A stretch of 61,641 bases of DNA, from the NCBI GenBank assembly GCA_016874975.1, contig VGSQ01000004.1, positions 1-61,641 of the forward strand, read 5' to 3'. The notes under the pieces are model-generated. The model ran no database searches and had not been told where the DNA came from. It was given only the letters and a program-made list of their open reading frames with translations. Below, in pieces: positions 1 to 8,735 of the stretch (the first letter of the stretch is position 1; each line of letters opens with the position of its first letter). The position numbers and the translations under genes were made by a program. This DNA is from Deltaproteobacteria bacterium (GTDB taxonomy: Bacteria; Desulfobacterota; Desulfobaccia; Desulfobaccales; 0-14-0-80-60-11).

Positions 1-6
1 CCCAAG

Positions 7-26
7 TAGGGTGCGCACCGCGCACC
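7..26. repeat. GGTGCGC palindromic repeat
   Basis: The sequence TAGGGTGCGCACCGCGCACC is a short imperfect palindrome. It recurs near-identically at 18099, 47437, 49700 and 53832, and in diverged form near 5490, 16143, 47686 and 55780. All copies are intergenic. Confidence 0.7.
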
Positions 27-117
27 ATGAAAGAGATTGGCATCTTGCCGAGCGTTTTCAAAACCGCCGCCCTTTCCCAGGACAAAGGGAGAATTTTGCA
101 AGAGCCTGAGTAGTAAA

Positions 118-218
118 TGGTGGGGCGGCCGTCCCTGGCCGCCAGGAGGTGGCGGGCACGGAGGCCCGCCCTACGGCAATTTTCATGGGTTACGGGTGGG
201 CCGACGGCCCATGCGCGA
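118..218. repeat. Dispersed palindromic repeat (CATGGGCC / ATGAAAAGG family), reverse orientation
   Basis: Inverted copy of an intergenic repeat also seen near 18.0, 18.95, 49.6, 53.9 and 55.4 kb. Shared modules are TTTTCATGGGTTACGGGTGG and a GGGCGG-GTCCCTG-CCGCC hairpin. Together with the GGTGCGC palindrome at the window edge it fills the gap left of the first gene; no coding sequence is evident there. Confidence 0.6.
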
Positions 219-234
219 CTGCTCTACTATTACT

Positions 235-2523
235 TCAAGGACCGCCATTCCTCAAGGGAAAAGTCCCGGGCCGCAGTCCCAGCGCCAGGATAGCCGCCCC
301 CGTATGGAGCGCCGCCAGGAGGTTGAGGGTGGGGACGACGCCCCAGGCGGGGAGAATGAGGAGCCCCACTCCCAGGGCGCCGACGGTGGCCCCCAGCAGA
401 TCCACGGCGTAGCAGAAGCCGGAGCTCCGCGCCGGCCGGGCGGCCGCCTGGAAGGCGAGGTCGGCCGCCAGCGCAAAGATGCCGCCCGCGGCGCCGCCCA
501 GGATTGCCAGAAACAGCATGAGGGAGCCAGTCACCAGGGGCTCCCGCCCGGCTGAGGCAAGGCTCCCCAAACCCGGAGCGCCCCAGGCCAGCAGCAGCGC
601 CCCTGCCCCCAGGAAGAGCTGCAGGGCCGCCAGCCGCCGCCCCACCCCCCGGGGCGAAGCGGGACGCCGCGCCGCCAGGAGCCCGCCGGCTCCCATGCCC
701 GCCATGAAAGCCGCCAGGAGCGCCCCCATCTCCCGATAGAGGCTGCCCGCATAGATCTGAAAGACGATGAGCGCCACCAGCGACAGGGCCATGCTCCCCA
801 GGCCCATCACCAGAAGCTGCGTCCAGGCGTTGATTCCGGGACGTTTACGGCAGACCGGCAGCAGCAAGCCGAAGGCCGCCAACAGCCCCAGGCACAGCCA
901 GAGGGGCGGCAGCCGCCCCCAGAAACGCAGCACCGCCGGCAGAGGGCCTCCCTCCAGGAAACCGGTGAGCCGGAGATCGCCGCCATACCCCTGGAGGTTG
1001 AGGTCGGTGTTGACCCGGACCGGCTGCTGCATCAGCACCCGATGCAGATGCTGCCGGCGCGGTTCGGAAAACTCTTGCTTCAGGGTGAAGGCGTCCAGGT
1101 GCGCCAGATCCAGCCGGCGCTCCCGCAAGCGCTCCGCCAACACCTGGGGGGACACTGCCAAGGGCTGGAAGCCGGCGGCGGCGTAGAATCGCACCGGCTC
1201 GCCGGGGAGAGCCGCCACCTGGGGGAATACCTGCCGCAGGGTGTGATAGGCCAGCCCCAGAAAGGCGGCCCGTTCCGGATTGAAGGTGGCGCCCCCTCCC
1301 GCCGGCAGGGAGAAGGAGAAGATGCCGTCCGGTTCCAGGCGGCGGGTCGCCAGCTTAAAGCACTCCACCGTGTAACAGCCGTTCAGATGGGCGGTGGTGG
1401 GGCCGGGCAGCGCCATCAGGATGAGGTCGTAGCGCCGGTGGGTGCGGGCCAGGTAGCGCCGGGCGTCCTCCCCCAGCAGGCGGACCCGGGGATCCCGGGT
1501 CAGCTCGGCGGCCCCGGGAAGGAGGTCCATGGCCAGCCGGATGAGGCGCTGGTCCAGCTCCACGTAGTCCACCTGGGAGACGCCGTCGGTCTTGAGAATC
1601 TCCGGGACCAGCCCCGGCCCGCCCCCCAACAGGAGCACCCGCCGGGGCTGGGGATGAACCAGCAGGCTTATCTGCACCATCTGTTCGGCGCTCCAAGGGT
1701 CGGGATGGCTGAAGAGCCAGATCCCGTTGGCATAGAAAGACTGCTGTTCCGCCTCCCGGGTGACGGTAAGCAGCGCCAGGGGGCTGTCCACCGCGGCCGC
1801 GACCAGACGGTCGGGCCACTGCCATTGTCGGGAGAGCCGCTCCAGAGGTCCGGCCTGCCAGGAGGCCAGTCCCAGGGCGGCCAGGACCGCGATGCCCCCG
1901 CACCAGGCCGCCATTCCCCGAGGCCTGACCAGGAAGAGCCCGGCGCCGGCCAGGACCAGCCCGGCGCCCAGGCTGAGGGTCAGATTCCCCACCCGGCCCA
2001 GGAGGAAAATCTGCAACGCGGCCACCCCCAGACCGGCCCCCAAAGCCTCCAGGGCATAGACCCGGCCGGCGGCGCAGGCTGCTCCCCGGTCCTGCAGGGC
2101 GGCGCCGGCCAGAGGGAAGAACCACCCCGAAACCAGGCAAAACGGCGCCAGCAGGACCAGGAGGGCCGAAAGGGTGGAGCCGAAACCGGGATATTGCCCC
2201 CCGGCCCCGAAGCCCAGCGCGGGAAGGAGGCGGGCGGCCAGGAGAGTGGCCGGCAGGAGCAGCCCCAGCACCATGAGGGAGACCGCCGGGGAGCCCTTCG
2301 GACGGGAACGGCGGCTTACCCATTCACCCCCCAGGAGGCTGCCGGTCCCGACCCAGAGAAGCCAGGCCCAAAAGCCCAGGGCCAGCTTGAGCTCCTGACC
2401 CCGGCAGAGGACCAGGATCTCCCGCAACAACAGCACCTGGCCCACCAGCGTGCCGGCCCCATAAACCAGGATCAGGCCCCGCAACGGTGCAGCTCCCTCA
2501 GCGGTGCGGCCCACTGTGGCCAT
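235..2523 (-). CDS. Spermidine-synthase-like multi-pass membrane protein
   Basis: The protein is 762 aa with three parts: an N-terminal block of about six to seven hydrophobic segments, a central Rossmann methyltransferase/spermidine-synthase-like domain, and a C-terminal hydrophobic block (about residues 535-755). The glycine loop VLLLGGGPGLVPEIL (near residue 297) is followed by VDYVELDQ, the acidic end of strand 2 that binds the adenosyl ribose. At the place where aminopropyltransferases normally carry the catalytic Asp (DxxDPxGP), this protein reads LILMALPGPTTAHL, so classic polyamine synthesis is doubtful. It belongs to the membrane-fused spermidine synthase-like proteins common in deltaproteobacteria; the substrate is unknown. 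It is the last gene of the minus-strand run after pssA (131-bp gap). Confidence is high for the fold and low for the reaction. Confidence 0.8.
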   Translation of the reverse strand: MATVGRTAEGAAPLRGLILVYGAGTLVGQVLLLREILVLCRGQELKLALGFWAWLLWVGTGSLLGGEWVSRRSRPKGSPAVSLMVLGLLLPATLLAARLLPALGFGAGGQYPGFGSTLSALLVLLAPFCLVSGWFFPLAGAALQDRGAACAAGRVYALEALGAGLGVAALQIFLLGRVGNLTLSLGAGLVLAGAGLFLVRPRGMAAWCGGIAVLAALGLASWQAGPLERLSRQWQWPDRLVAAAVDSPLALLTVTREAEQQSFYANGIWLFSHPDPWSAEQMVQISLLVHPQPRRVLLLGGGPGLVPEILKTDGVSQVDYVELDQRLIRLAMDLLPGAAELTRDPRVRLLGEDARRYLARTHRRYDLILMALPGPTTAHLNGCYTVECFKLATRRLEPDGIFSFSLPAGGGATFNPERAAFLGLAYHTLRQVFPQVAALPGEPVRFYAAAGFQPLAVSPQVLAERLRERRLDLAHLDAFTLKQEFSEPRRQHLHRVLMQQPVRVNTDLNLQGYGGDLRLTGFLEGGPLPAVLRFWGRLPPLWLCLGLLAAFGLLLPVCRKRPGINAWTQLLVMGLGSMALSLVALIVFQIYAGSLYREMGALLAAFMAGMGAGGLLAARRPASPRGVGRRLAALQLFLGAGALLLAWGAPGLGSLASAGREPLVTGSLMLFLAILGGAAGGIFALAADLAFQAAARPARSSGFCYAVDLLGATVGALGVGLLILPAWGVVPTLNLLAALHTGAAILALGLRPGTFPLRNGGP

Positions 2524-2654
2524 GGGGCATGGTCCGGGGGGTCAACCGTGCTTGCGTCTTGATAATGATCTCCGGCCCGGTGCGAAACCTTGCCGGGGGC
2601 AGGAGGGGTCCGACCCCCGGCCCCTTCCCCCGCCAGGCTGTTTTCACCAACCTG

Positions 2655-3455
2655 TCAGGGGTTGCTGGGCTTGGGGGCCGGGATTTCCTCTTCCGTTTTC
2701 TCCGGTGCCGGTCGATGCTGACGGTAGTAAATGACGGAGCTGATGACGCCGGACAGGACGTAGGCCAGCATGAAGGGAAAGCCCGTCAGTTGCGGGGCGA
2801 GGGCGATGACCACGAAGATCAGGACCACGGTCACCAGGGTCTGAAAGGGCTTGCGCCGCATCAGGTCCCATTTCTTGAGGCTGAAAAATTTGATGTTGCT
2901 CACCATGAGGAAGGAGAGCAGGTACATCATCACCAGGATATAGATGTTGTATCTGGGGGCCCACTCGCCGATCTCGTAGTAGAAGCCGATGGCCGTGGCC
3001 ACCACCATGGCCGCCGCGGGGATGGGCAGACCGTTGAAATAGCGGGGGTCCATGGTGCCGGTCTGGACGTTGAAGCGGGCCAGACGCAGGGCCCCGCAGA
3101 CCACGAAGAGAAACGCCGCCACCCAGCCGAAGCGGCCGAAAGGCTTCAGGCCCCAGAGATAGACCAGCAGGGCCGGGGCCACGCCGAAAGCCACCAGGTC
3201 CGCCAGGGAGTCGTATTGGACCCCGAAGCTGCTGGTGCTGTTGGTCATGCGGGCCACCCGGCCGTCCAGGCCGTCCAGGATGAGCGAGGCGAAGATGGCC
3301 CAGGCCGCATACAAAAACTTCCCTTCGATGGCCAAGACGATGGCCAGGAAGCCGGCAAACAGGCTCGCCGTGGTGATGAGGTTGGGTAGCAGGTACACCC
3401 CCCGGAAACGGCGGCGATCTTTCTTCTTGCGGCGGCGTTTGAATCTCATGTCCAT
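2655..3455 (-). CDS. pssA: CDP-diacylglycerol--serine O-phosphatidyltransferase
   Basis: This integral membrane enzyme makes phosphatidylserine from CDP-diacylglycerol and serine, the first committed step to phosphatidylethanolamine. The CDP-alcohol phosphotransferase signature DG-x2-AR-x8-G-x3-D-x3-D is visible at about residues 61-88 (DGLDGRVARM, then FGVQYDSLAD). A very basic N-terminus (FKRRRKKKDRRRF) precedes roughly eight hydrophobic segments. At 266 aa the length fits the family. The start overlaps the end of psd by 10 bp, so the two consecutive enzymes of the pathway are translationally coupled. Confidence 0.93.
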   Translation of the reverse strand: MDMRFKRRRKKKDRRRFRGVYLLPNLITTASLFAGFLAIVLAIEGKFLYAAWAIFASLILDGLDGRVARMTNSTSSFGVQYDSLADLVAFGVAPALLVYLWGLKPFGRFGWVAAFLFVVCGALRLARFNVQTGTMDPRYFNGLPIPAAAMVVATAIGFYYEIGEWAPRYNIYILVMMYLLSFLMVSNIKFFSLKKWDLMRRKPFQTLVTVVLIFVVIALAPQLTGFPFMLAYVLSGVISSVIYYRQHRPAPEKTEEEIPAPKPSNP

Positions 3456-4198
3456 CTCCCCACCACGCTCTCCCCGGCCAGCACCCGGTCGCCCACCTTG
3501 ACCAACACCCGGGCCTCCAAGGGGAGGTAGAGGTCCACCCGGGACCCGAAGCAGATCATGCCGAAGGGCTCGCCCTGGGCCAGCACTTCGCCTTCCTCCA
3601 CACTGACAATGATGCGGCGGGCCAACAGGCCGGCGATCTGCACCACCAACACCCGGCGCCCGTCCTCCATCTCCAGGACCGTAGCCAGCCGTTCATTGGC
3701 CCGCTCGGCCGCTTCTTTGAAGGCCGCCAGAAAGCGGCCCGGAAAGTGCCGGGAGACCACCACCCGCCCGGCCACCGGCGCCCGGTTGACATGTACGTCA
3801 AAGACGTTCATGAAGATGGCCACCCGTCGGGCCGGCACGTGGAGAAACTCGGTCTCCTGCAGTTCGTCCACCCGGATGACCTTGCCGTCCGCGGGGGCGA
3901 CGATGGCCGCTTCCTCGTCAGGGATGGTCCGGCGGGGGTTGCGGAAGAAGTAAACCAGAAAGAAAGCGCCCGCCAGACCCAGCAACGCGAGGGCGGTCCA
4001 CTCTACGAACCAGAAGGCCAGGCTGAGGCCTGCGGCCACGAAAATGATCAAGCAACCCGGCGCCGCAATGAAGCCGCGGCCCAGGGTGCGGTGGCGGTCA
4101 GTTTTCTTCAAGTATCTCTGCCACCCTTCCGCCGGGTTCGGTGAGCGACGAAGACCAGCCCGGCGCCACCGGAAGCAGGCATCCACAACTCGGGACAA
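3446..4198 (-). CDS. psd: Phosphatidylserine decarboxylase proenzyme
   Basis: A pyruvoyl-dependent decarboxylase that turns phosphatidylserine into phosphatidylethanolamine. Visible hallmarks are an N-terminal hydrophobic hairpin (about residues 40-80), FRNPRRTIP, APADGKV, the FMNVFDVHVNRAP core and the C-terminal FGSRVDLYLP. In that last motif the Gly-Ser bond is the known self-cleavage site giving the beta chain and the pyruvoyl-bearing alpha chain. It is the short, archaetidylserine-decarboxylase-like form. The first about 35 residues resemble no family N-terminus, so translation may begin further in, just before the hydrophobic stretch. It is followed directly by pssA. Confidence 0.92.
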   Translation of the reverse strand: MSRVVDACFRWRRAGLRRSPNPAEGWQRYLKKTDRHRTLGRGFIAAPGCLIIFVAAGLSLAFWFVEWTALALLGLAGAFFLVYFFRNPRRTIPDEEAAIVAPADGKVIRVDELQETEFLHVPARRVAIFMNVFDVHVNRAPVAGRVVVSRHFPGRFLAAFKEAAERANERLATVLEMEDGRRVLVVQIAGLLARRIIVSVEEGEVLAQGEPFGMICFGSRVDLYLPLEARVLVKVGDRVLAGESVVGRWT

Positions 4199-4333
4199 TC
4201 GCTCATAAGCCTGCGGCTCACTTTAAAAACCTGAAAAGAGGCCTCCGGGGACAGGGCCGGGGCTTGCCTGCCCCTGGCCCCCTACCCCACGGAAATCTTT
4301 CCCACGACAGAAACCTAAGTCAATTACCATTTT

Positions 4334-4375
4334 AAAAGAAAAGGCGAAAGGAGGCCAGCATTTTCCCCTTCCGCC
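4334..4375 (-). terminator. Rho-independent terminator downstream of ilvC
   Basis: On the minus strand GGCGGAAGG pairs with CCTTTCGCC (one G-U pair) and is followed by TTTTCTTTTAAAA. It lies about 30 bp after the ilvC stop, closing the ilv operon before psd. Confidence 0.75.
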
Positions 4376-4403
4376 GGATGGTTCGGTTCCGTTTTGTCTG
4401 AAT

Positions 4404-5390
4404 TTATCGTTTCAGCCAACTCATCAGGGCCCGCAGTTTCCGGCCCACCTCCTCGATGGGGTGTTCCGCCTCCATGCGGCGCAGGGCGTTGAAGACCGGC
4501 CGGCCCGCCTGGTTCTCCAGGATCCACTCCCGGGCGAACTCGCCGGTCTGGACCTCCTCCAGGATCATCCGCATCTCCTCCCGGGTCTCCTCGGTGATGA
4601 TGCGCTTGCCTCGGGTGTAGTCGCCGAATTCGGCGGTGTCGGAGACCGAATAGCGCATGTAGCTGATGCCGCCCTGGTAGAAGAGATCGACGATGAGCTT
4701 CAGTTCATGCAGGCACTCGTAGTAGGCGATCTCCGGGGCATAGCCCGCCTCCACCAGGGTGTCGAAGCCCGCCTTGACCAGTTCGGAGACGCCGCCGCAG
4801 AGCACGCACTGCTCGCCGAAGAGGTCCGTCTCCGTCTCTTCCTTGAAGGTGGTGTGGAGCACCGCGGCCCTCGTGGCGCCGATGCCCTTGGCATAGGCCA
4901 GGGCGGTCTTGAGGGCGCTCCCCGAGGCGTCCTGGTGCACCGCCACCAGACAGGGGACGCCCGCGCCCTTCTCGTACTCGCTCCGCACCAGGTGGCCGGG
5001 GCCCTTGGGGGCCACCATGACCACGTCCACGTCCGGGGCGGGCATGATCTGGCCGTAGTGGATGTTGAAGCCGTGGGAGAAGAGCAGGGTCTTGCCGCCC
5101 ATGTGGGGCTTCAGGTCGTTCTCATAGAGCCGGGCCTGGACGTGGTCCTGGGTCAGGATCTGCACCACCTGGGCGGCGGCCGCAGCCTCGGCGGCAGAGA
5201 CGGGCGAAAAGCCGTATTTCAGCGCGGCCTCATAATTGGGCGTGCCCGGCACCTCGGCGACGATGACGTCCACCCCGGAATCCCGCAGGTTCAGGGCCTG
5301 GGCATGCCCCTGGGAACCGAAGCCGATGATGGCCACCTTTTTGCCCTTGAGCACCCCCAGGTCCGCATCCGCATCGTAGTAGATTTTCAT
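4404..5390 (-). CDS. ilvC: Ketol-acid reductoisomerase
   Basis: Second common step of valine/isoleucine synthesis: Mg-dependent alkyl shift and reduction of acetolactate or acetohydroxybutyrate. The 328-aa length is that of a class I (short) enzyme. The Rossmann loop [17 protein letters not shown] is at about residues 22-38, and the C-terminal knotted domain carries the metal-ligand motifs (DLFGEQ, the E-x3-C pattern [13 protein letters not shown]). The beta2-alphaB loop reads [11 protein letters not shown] rather than the usual Arg/Ser-rich NADPH phosphate-binding loop, suggesting altered cofactor preference. It follows ilvN after 251 bp that contain only a repeat-like hairpin, so it may be in the same transcript. 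Confidence 0.97.
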   Translation of the reverse strand: MKIYYDADADLGVLKGKKVAIIGFGSQGHAQALNLRDSGVDVIVAEVPGTPNYEAALKYGFSPVSAAEAAAAAQVVQILTQDHVQARLYENDLKPHMGGKTLLFSHGFNIHYGQIMPAPDVDVVMVAPKGPGHLVRSEYEKGAGVPCLVAVHQDASGSALKTALAYAKGIGATRAAVLHTTFKEETETDLFGEQCVLCGGVSELVKAGFDTLVEAGYAPEIAYYECLHELKLIVDLFYQGGISYMRYSVSDTAEFGDYTRGKRIITEETREEMRMILEEVQTGEFAREWILENQAGRPVFNALRRMEAEHPIEEVGRKLRALMSWLKR

Positions 5391-5566
5391 CTATCCTTAC
5401 CCCTTCAAGAAATTTACAAATCCGCCCCCAAGCAAAGCTTGAGGGACAAAAGCGTTCCCAAACTGGACCTTGGGGACGAGAAATGTTCGTGTAGGGTGCG
5501 TCGGCGCGTAAGACGCGCCCTACGGCTGGGTTAGCGGCGGGTGGGGACGCCCGCGTTACCGAACTA

Positions 5567-5643
5567 AGGGGTTGGGGGAGGGAGTTTGAGGGAGGGGGCA
5601 GGGGGCTGTGACCCCTGGCCCCCTCTCTCAATCCCCAACCCTT
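5567..5643. repeat. Long imperfect hairpin between ilvN and ilvC
   Basis: GGGTTGGGG near 5569 pairs with CCCCAACCC at the end of ilvN, and GGGAGGGGGCAGGGG pairs with CCCCTGGCCCCCTC in between. It is the largest structure in the 251-bp gap. It resembles G-rich repeat modules elsewhere in the window and has no U-tract. It could be a repeat, a processing site or an attenuating structure in the ilv transcript. Confidence 0.5.
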
Positions 5644-6148
5644 ATTCCTTCTTCGCCCGCTGGATGGCCAGGGCGCCGCTGCGCACCACTTCCAGGATGC
5701 CGTGGATTTTCAGCAGCCCCAGGACGGCGTTGGTCTTCTCCCGGTTGCCGGTGATCTCCAGGCTGTAGGTGGCGGGGCTGACGTCCACCACCCGGCAGCG
5801 GAAGATGTCGGCGATGCGCAGCACTTCGGCCCGGGACTTGTCCTCGGCCTTGACCCGCACCAGCACCATTTCCCGCTCCACGTGGTCCAGGGTGGTGAGG
5901 TCCACCACCCGGATGGTGTTGATGAGTTTGCGCAGTTGCTTGATGATCTGTTCGATGATCTGTTCGTCGCCGCTGGTCACCAGGGTGATGCGGGAGACGG
6001 TGGGGTCCAGGGTCTCCCCCACGCACAGGCTTTCGATATTGAAGCCCCGGCCGCTGAACAGCCCGGTGACCCGGGAGAGCACGCCGGGGATATTGTCCAC
6101 CTCCACCGAGATGGTGTGCCGCACGGCCGCTTTTTCTGTTTTTGCCAT
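5642..6148 (-). CDS. ilvN: Acetolactate synthase, small (regulatory) subunit
   Basis: Regulatory partner of the acetolactate synthase catalytic subunit; it binds branched-chain amino acids and boosts activity. An N-terminal ACT domain (about residues 8-80) starts with [20 protein letters not shown] and contains [10 protein letters not shown], a strongly conserved family motif. A C-terminal ALS_ss_C domain follows ([19 protein letters not shown]). The length of 168 aa is typical. It begins 11 bp after the ilvB stop with an AGGAGGG ribosome-binding site, so the subunits are co-expressed. Confidence 0.96.
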   Translation of the reverse strand: MAKTEKAAVRHTISVEVDNIPGVLSRVTGLFSGRGFNIESLCVGETLDPTVSRITLVTSGDEQIIEQIIKQLRKLINTIRVVDLTTLDHVEREMVLVRVKAEDKSRAEVLRIADIFRCRVVDVSPATYSLEITGNREKTNAVLGLLKIHGILEVVRSGALAIQRAKKE

Positions 6149-6159
6149 GGCCCCCTCCT

Positions 6160-7857
6160 TTACGCCAGCAGCATTTCATGCATGGCCTTGCCGGCCGGCA
6201 CCATGGGCATGACGCACTCTTCGGGCTCCACCCGGAAGTCCATGACCACCGGCCGGTTGGCGGCCAGGGCTTTTTTGATGACCGGCTCCACCTCCTCGGG
6301 TTTTTCGGCCCGCAGCCCCACGGCGCCGAAGGCCTCGGCCACCTTGACGAAGTCGGGCTGGGCCATGAGCGAGGTCTGGCTGTAGCGTTTGTCGTAGAGC
6401 AACTGTTGCCACTGGCGCACCATCCCCAGGTAGGCGTTGTTGAGGATGGCGATCTTCACCGGCAGGTTGTGCTCCACCACGGTGGTGAGTTCCTGGATGT
6501 TCATGAGGATGCTGCCGTCCCCGGCGATGTCGATGACGATCTCGTCGGGGCAGGCCACCTGCACGCCCATGGCCGCCGGGAAGCCGTAGCCCATGGCGCC
6601 CAATCCTCCGGAAGTCATGAGCCGCCGGGGTTTTTTAAAGCGGTAGAACTGTGCGGCCCACATCTGGTTCTGACCCACCTCGGTGGTTATAAAAGCCTCT
6701 CCCTGGGTGAGCTCCCAGAGTTTCTCCACCACGTACTGGGGCTTGATGACATCCTTCGACTTTTTGTAGCGGAGCGGGTTTTTCTTCTCCCAGCTCCGGA
6801 TCTGCTCCAGCCAGGAGCGTCGCTCTTCGGCCCAATCCCGGGGCGCTTCGTGCTTCAGCAGCCTGTTGAGCTGGTGCAGGGCGTTTTTGCAGTCGCCCAC
6901 GATGGGGATGTGCACCACCACGTTTTTGCTGATGGAGCTGGGGTCGATGTCGATGTGCACAATCTTGGCTTCCGGGGCGAAGGCGTCCAGCCGTCCGGTG
7001 ACCCGGTCATCGAAGCGCGCCCCCACGGCGATGAGCACGTCGGACTGGGACACCGCCATGTTGGCGCAATAGGTGCCGTGCATCCCCAGCATGCCCATCC
7101 ACAGGGGATGGACACCGGGAAAGCCCCCCAACCCCATGAGGGTGCTGGTCACCGGGATTTGCAGCGTCTCGGCGAATTCCAGGAGCTCCGCGGAGGCGTT
7201 GGAGTGGATGATGCCCCCGCCGGTATAGAGCACCGGCCGCTCCTTTTCCAGGATGAGTTCCAGGGCCCGCTTCAGCTGCCGGGGATTGGCATCATAGGTG
7301 GGCTGATAACTCTTGATCTTGATGTGCTTCAGGTCCGGAAATTCGGGCACGATGGCGACCTGCTGGATATTCTTGGGCAGGTCCACCAGCACCGGCCCGG
7401 GGCGGCCGGAGCGGGCGACATAGAAGGCCTCATGCACGGTCCGGGCCAGGTCCTTGATGTCCGTGACCAGATAGTTGTGCTTGGTGCAGGGCCGCGTAAT
7501 GCCCACGATATCCACTTCCTGGAAGGCGTCGTTGCCGATCAGGGCGGTGGGCACCTGGCCCGTAAAAACAATGATGGGAATGGAGTCCATGTAGGCGCTG
7601 GCGATGCCGGTGACCGTGTTGGTGGCGCCGGGGCCGGAGGTCACCAGGGCCACCCCGACTCTGTCCGAAGCCCGGGCATAGCCGTCGGCGGCGTGCACCG
7701 CCGCCTGTTCGTGGCGCACCAGGAAGTGCTTGATTTGGGGACAGCGGGTCAGTTCATCGTAAATGTCGATGACCGCCCCACCGGGATAGCCGAAGACGTG
7801 CTGGACGCCTTCCCTCTGCCAACACTCCAGCAGAATCTGCGCACCGGTCATCTTCAT
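6160..7857 (-). CDS. ilvB: Acetolactate synthase, large (catalytic) subunit
   Basis: Thiamine-diphosphate enzyme condensing pyruvate with pyruvate or 2-ketobutyrate, the entry to branched-chain amino acid synthesis. The order of domains is the N-terminal pyrimidine-binding domain ([32 protein letters not shown]), the central FAD/nucleotide-like domain and the C-terminal pyrophosphate-binding domain with [12 protein letters not shown] and NN about 27 residues later. The 565-aa length is normal. Its ATG overlaps the DUF465 stop (ATGA, 4 bp). ilvN follows after 11 bp. Confidence 0.97.
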   Translation of the reverse strand: MKMTGAQILLECWQREGVQHVFGYPGGAVIDIYDELTRCPQIKHFLVRHEQAAVHAADGYARASDRVGVALVTSGPGATNTVTGIASAYMDSIPIIVFTGQVPTALIGNDAFQEVDIVGITRPCTKHNYLVTDIKDLARTVHEAFYVARSGRPGPVLVDLPKNIQQVAIVPEFPDLKHIKIKSYQPTYDANPRQLKRALELILEKERPVLYTGGGIIHSNASAELLEFAETLQIPVTSTLMGLGGFPGVHPLWMGMLGMHGTYCANMAVSQSDVLIAVGARFDDRVTGRLDAFAPEAKIVHIDIDPSSISKNVVVHIPIVGDCKNALHQLNRLLKHEAPRDWAEERRSWLEQIRSWEKKNPLRYKKSKDVIKPQYVVEKLWELTQGEAFITTEVGQNQMWAAQFYRFKKPRRLMTSGGLGAMGYGFPAAMGVQVACPDEIVIDIAGDGSILMNIQELTTVVEHNLPVKIAILNNAYLGMVRQWQQLLYDKRYSQTSLMAQPDFVKVAEAFGAVGLRAEKPEEVEPVIKKALAANRPVVMDFRVEPEECVMPMVPAGKAMHEMLLA

Positions 7858-8090
7858 GGGGTTGCTTCCTTTTTCCGATAATTGGCCAGGATCTGCTCGA
7901 TCCGGTCCCGCCCTGCCAGTTTCAGCTTTTGCAGACGCCGGCGCTCCAGGGTTTCATCCGCGGTAAGGTACGGCCGGCGGTTGAATTCCTCCAGGCGCCG
8001 CTCGAAATCGGCGTGCTCTTCCAGATACCGCTTGAGGTCCGGATCCCGGTCCACCCAGCGGCTGATGAGCTCCAAGTCTCGTTCTTCCAT
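7854..8090 (-). CDS. DUF465 (YdcH-like) small helical protein
   Basis: A 78-aa charged helical protein with the family pattern of a short helix, FERRLEEFNRRPYLTADE, then LQKLKL and a final helix. The ORF track extends it by 20 residues, but that extension would begin inside the -35 box of the promoter at 8122-8150. The ATG at 8090, preceded by AGGGGCG, is the better start. It heads the ilv operon and overlaps ilvB by 4 bp. The function of the family is not established; the operon position is the only clue. Confidence 0.85.
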   Translation of the reverse strand: MEERDLELISRWVDRDPDLKRYLEEHADFERRLEEFNRRPYLTADETLERRRLQKLKLAGRDRIEQILANYRKKEATP

Positions 8091-8121
8091 GGCCCGCCCC
8101 TGTAGGCAAATTTGGAGATTC

Positions 8122-8150
8122 ATCTTAGAAAAAAACCGCCTGCTTGTCAA
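8122..8150 (-). promoter_or_regulatory. Sigma70-type promoter of the DUF465-ilvB-ilvN operon
   Basis: On the minus strand: TTGACA, a 17-bp spacer, then TAAGAT, ending about 30 bp before the DUF465 ATG. The leader is too short for a T-box or leader-peptide attenuator. Confidence 0.75.
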
Positions 8151-8231
8151 CCGGTTGAAAAACCAGCATTTCCGTGCGAGTCGCCGCCGCCTCCCTCTCC
8201 GGGCTCCGCAGACGGTCCGGCAACCTAACTA

Positions 8232-8386
8232 GTTCTCATCCGGAAACTCCCCCTCCCCTGGTGGGAGGGGGTTGGGGGGAGGGGGATCAATAGGGCAACT
8301 GGTTTGTATTACTAACTTATTTCACCACCACCCTAGCCCTCCCCCATCAAGGGGGAGGGAACAAAATGACTTTCCGGATGAACAAT
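8232..8386. mobile_element. MITE-like element C (CATCCGGAAA ends)
   Basis: This intergenic segment of about 155 bp starts with GTTCTCATCCGGAAAC and ends with GACTTTCCGGATGAACAAT, which are inverted copies of each other around CATCCGGAAA. AACTA lies directly outside both ends and may be a 5-bp target duplication. The interior holds two CCCTCCCC/GGGGAGGG modules and a G-run tract. One end (GTTCATCCGGAAAGTC) recurs alone at about 11572. There is no coding capacity. Confidence 0.55.
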
Positions 8387-8409
8387 AACTAAAAAGTTTT
8401 CTGGGGGGG

Positions 8410-8430
8410 CGGGGGAACCGTGTTCCCCCG
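8410..8430. terminator. Perfect hairpin CGGGGGAAC/GTTCCCCCG without U-tract
   Basis: A 9-bp stem with a 3-nt loop. A similar hairpin (CGGGGGAGC-AGTG-GCTCCCCCG) lies after larB. There is no T-run, so a terminator role is uncertain; both may belong to a repeat family. Confidence 0.35.
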
Positions 8431-8493
8431 CTCCTCCCCCTAAAAATCCTTTCATGTCTTAGGGCTGGGCAAGGGCCCAGATGAAACGGTGAC

Positions 8494-8520
8494 AAAAAAA
8501 GGCGGCCCGCGGGCCGCCTC
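8494..8520 (-). terminator. Rho-independent terminator
   Basis: The palindrome GGCGGCCCGCGGGCCGCC is followed on the minus strand by TTTTTTT. It lies about 215 bp beyond the DUF3108-like gene and points the right way to end its transcript. Confidence 0.8.
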
Positions 8521-8735
8521 CAAGAGTCTTCCCGCGGGTCAATCAGGCCAGACTACTACACCGGCTGCGGCCGCCACGAACCGGACCTCGCCACCCCCAG
8601 ATCGGATGTTCGGAGCACCGGCGCGGGAAGAAGGCAAGCTGAGTCTCAAGGGCAAATCTCCCAAAGCTTTTCGATAGTCATCATATTCTCCCCTTTCCCC
8701 TGCCCGAGTCAATGAAAAAGTGAGACCGCGCCGTT

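Noticed and set aside
8091-8160. T-box or leader-peptide attenuator ahead of the ilv operon
   Set aside because: The promoter at 8122-8150 leaves a leader of only about 30 nt with no specifier stem or Leu/Ile/Val-rich leader peptide.
8489-8677. 62-aa plus-strand ORF starting MTKKGGPRAA
   Set aside because: Its first codons lie on the intrinsic terminator of the opposite strand, and its composition is not protein-like.
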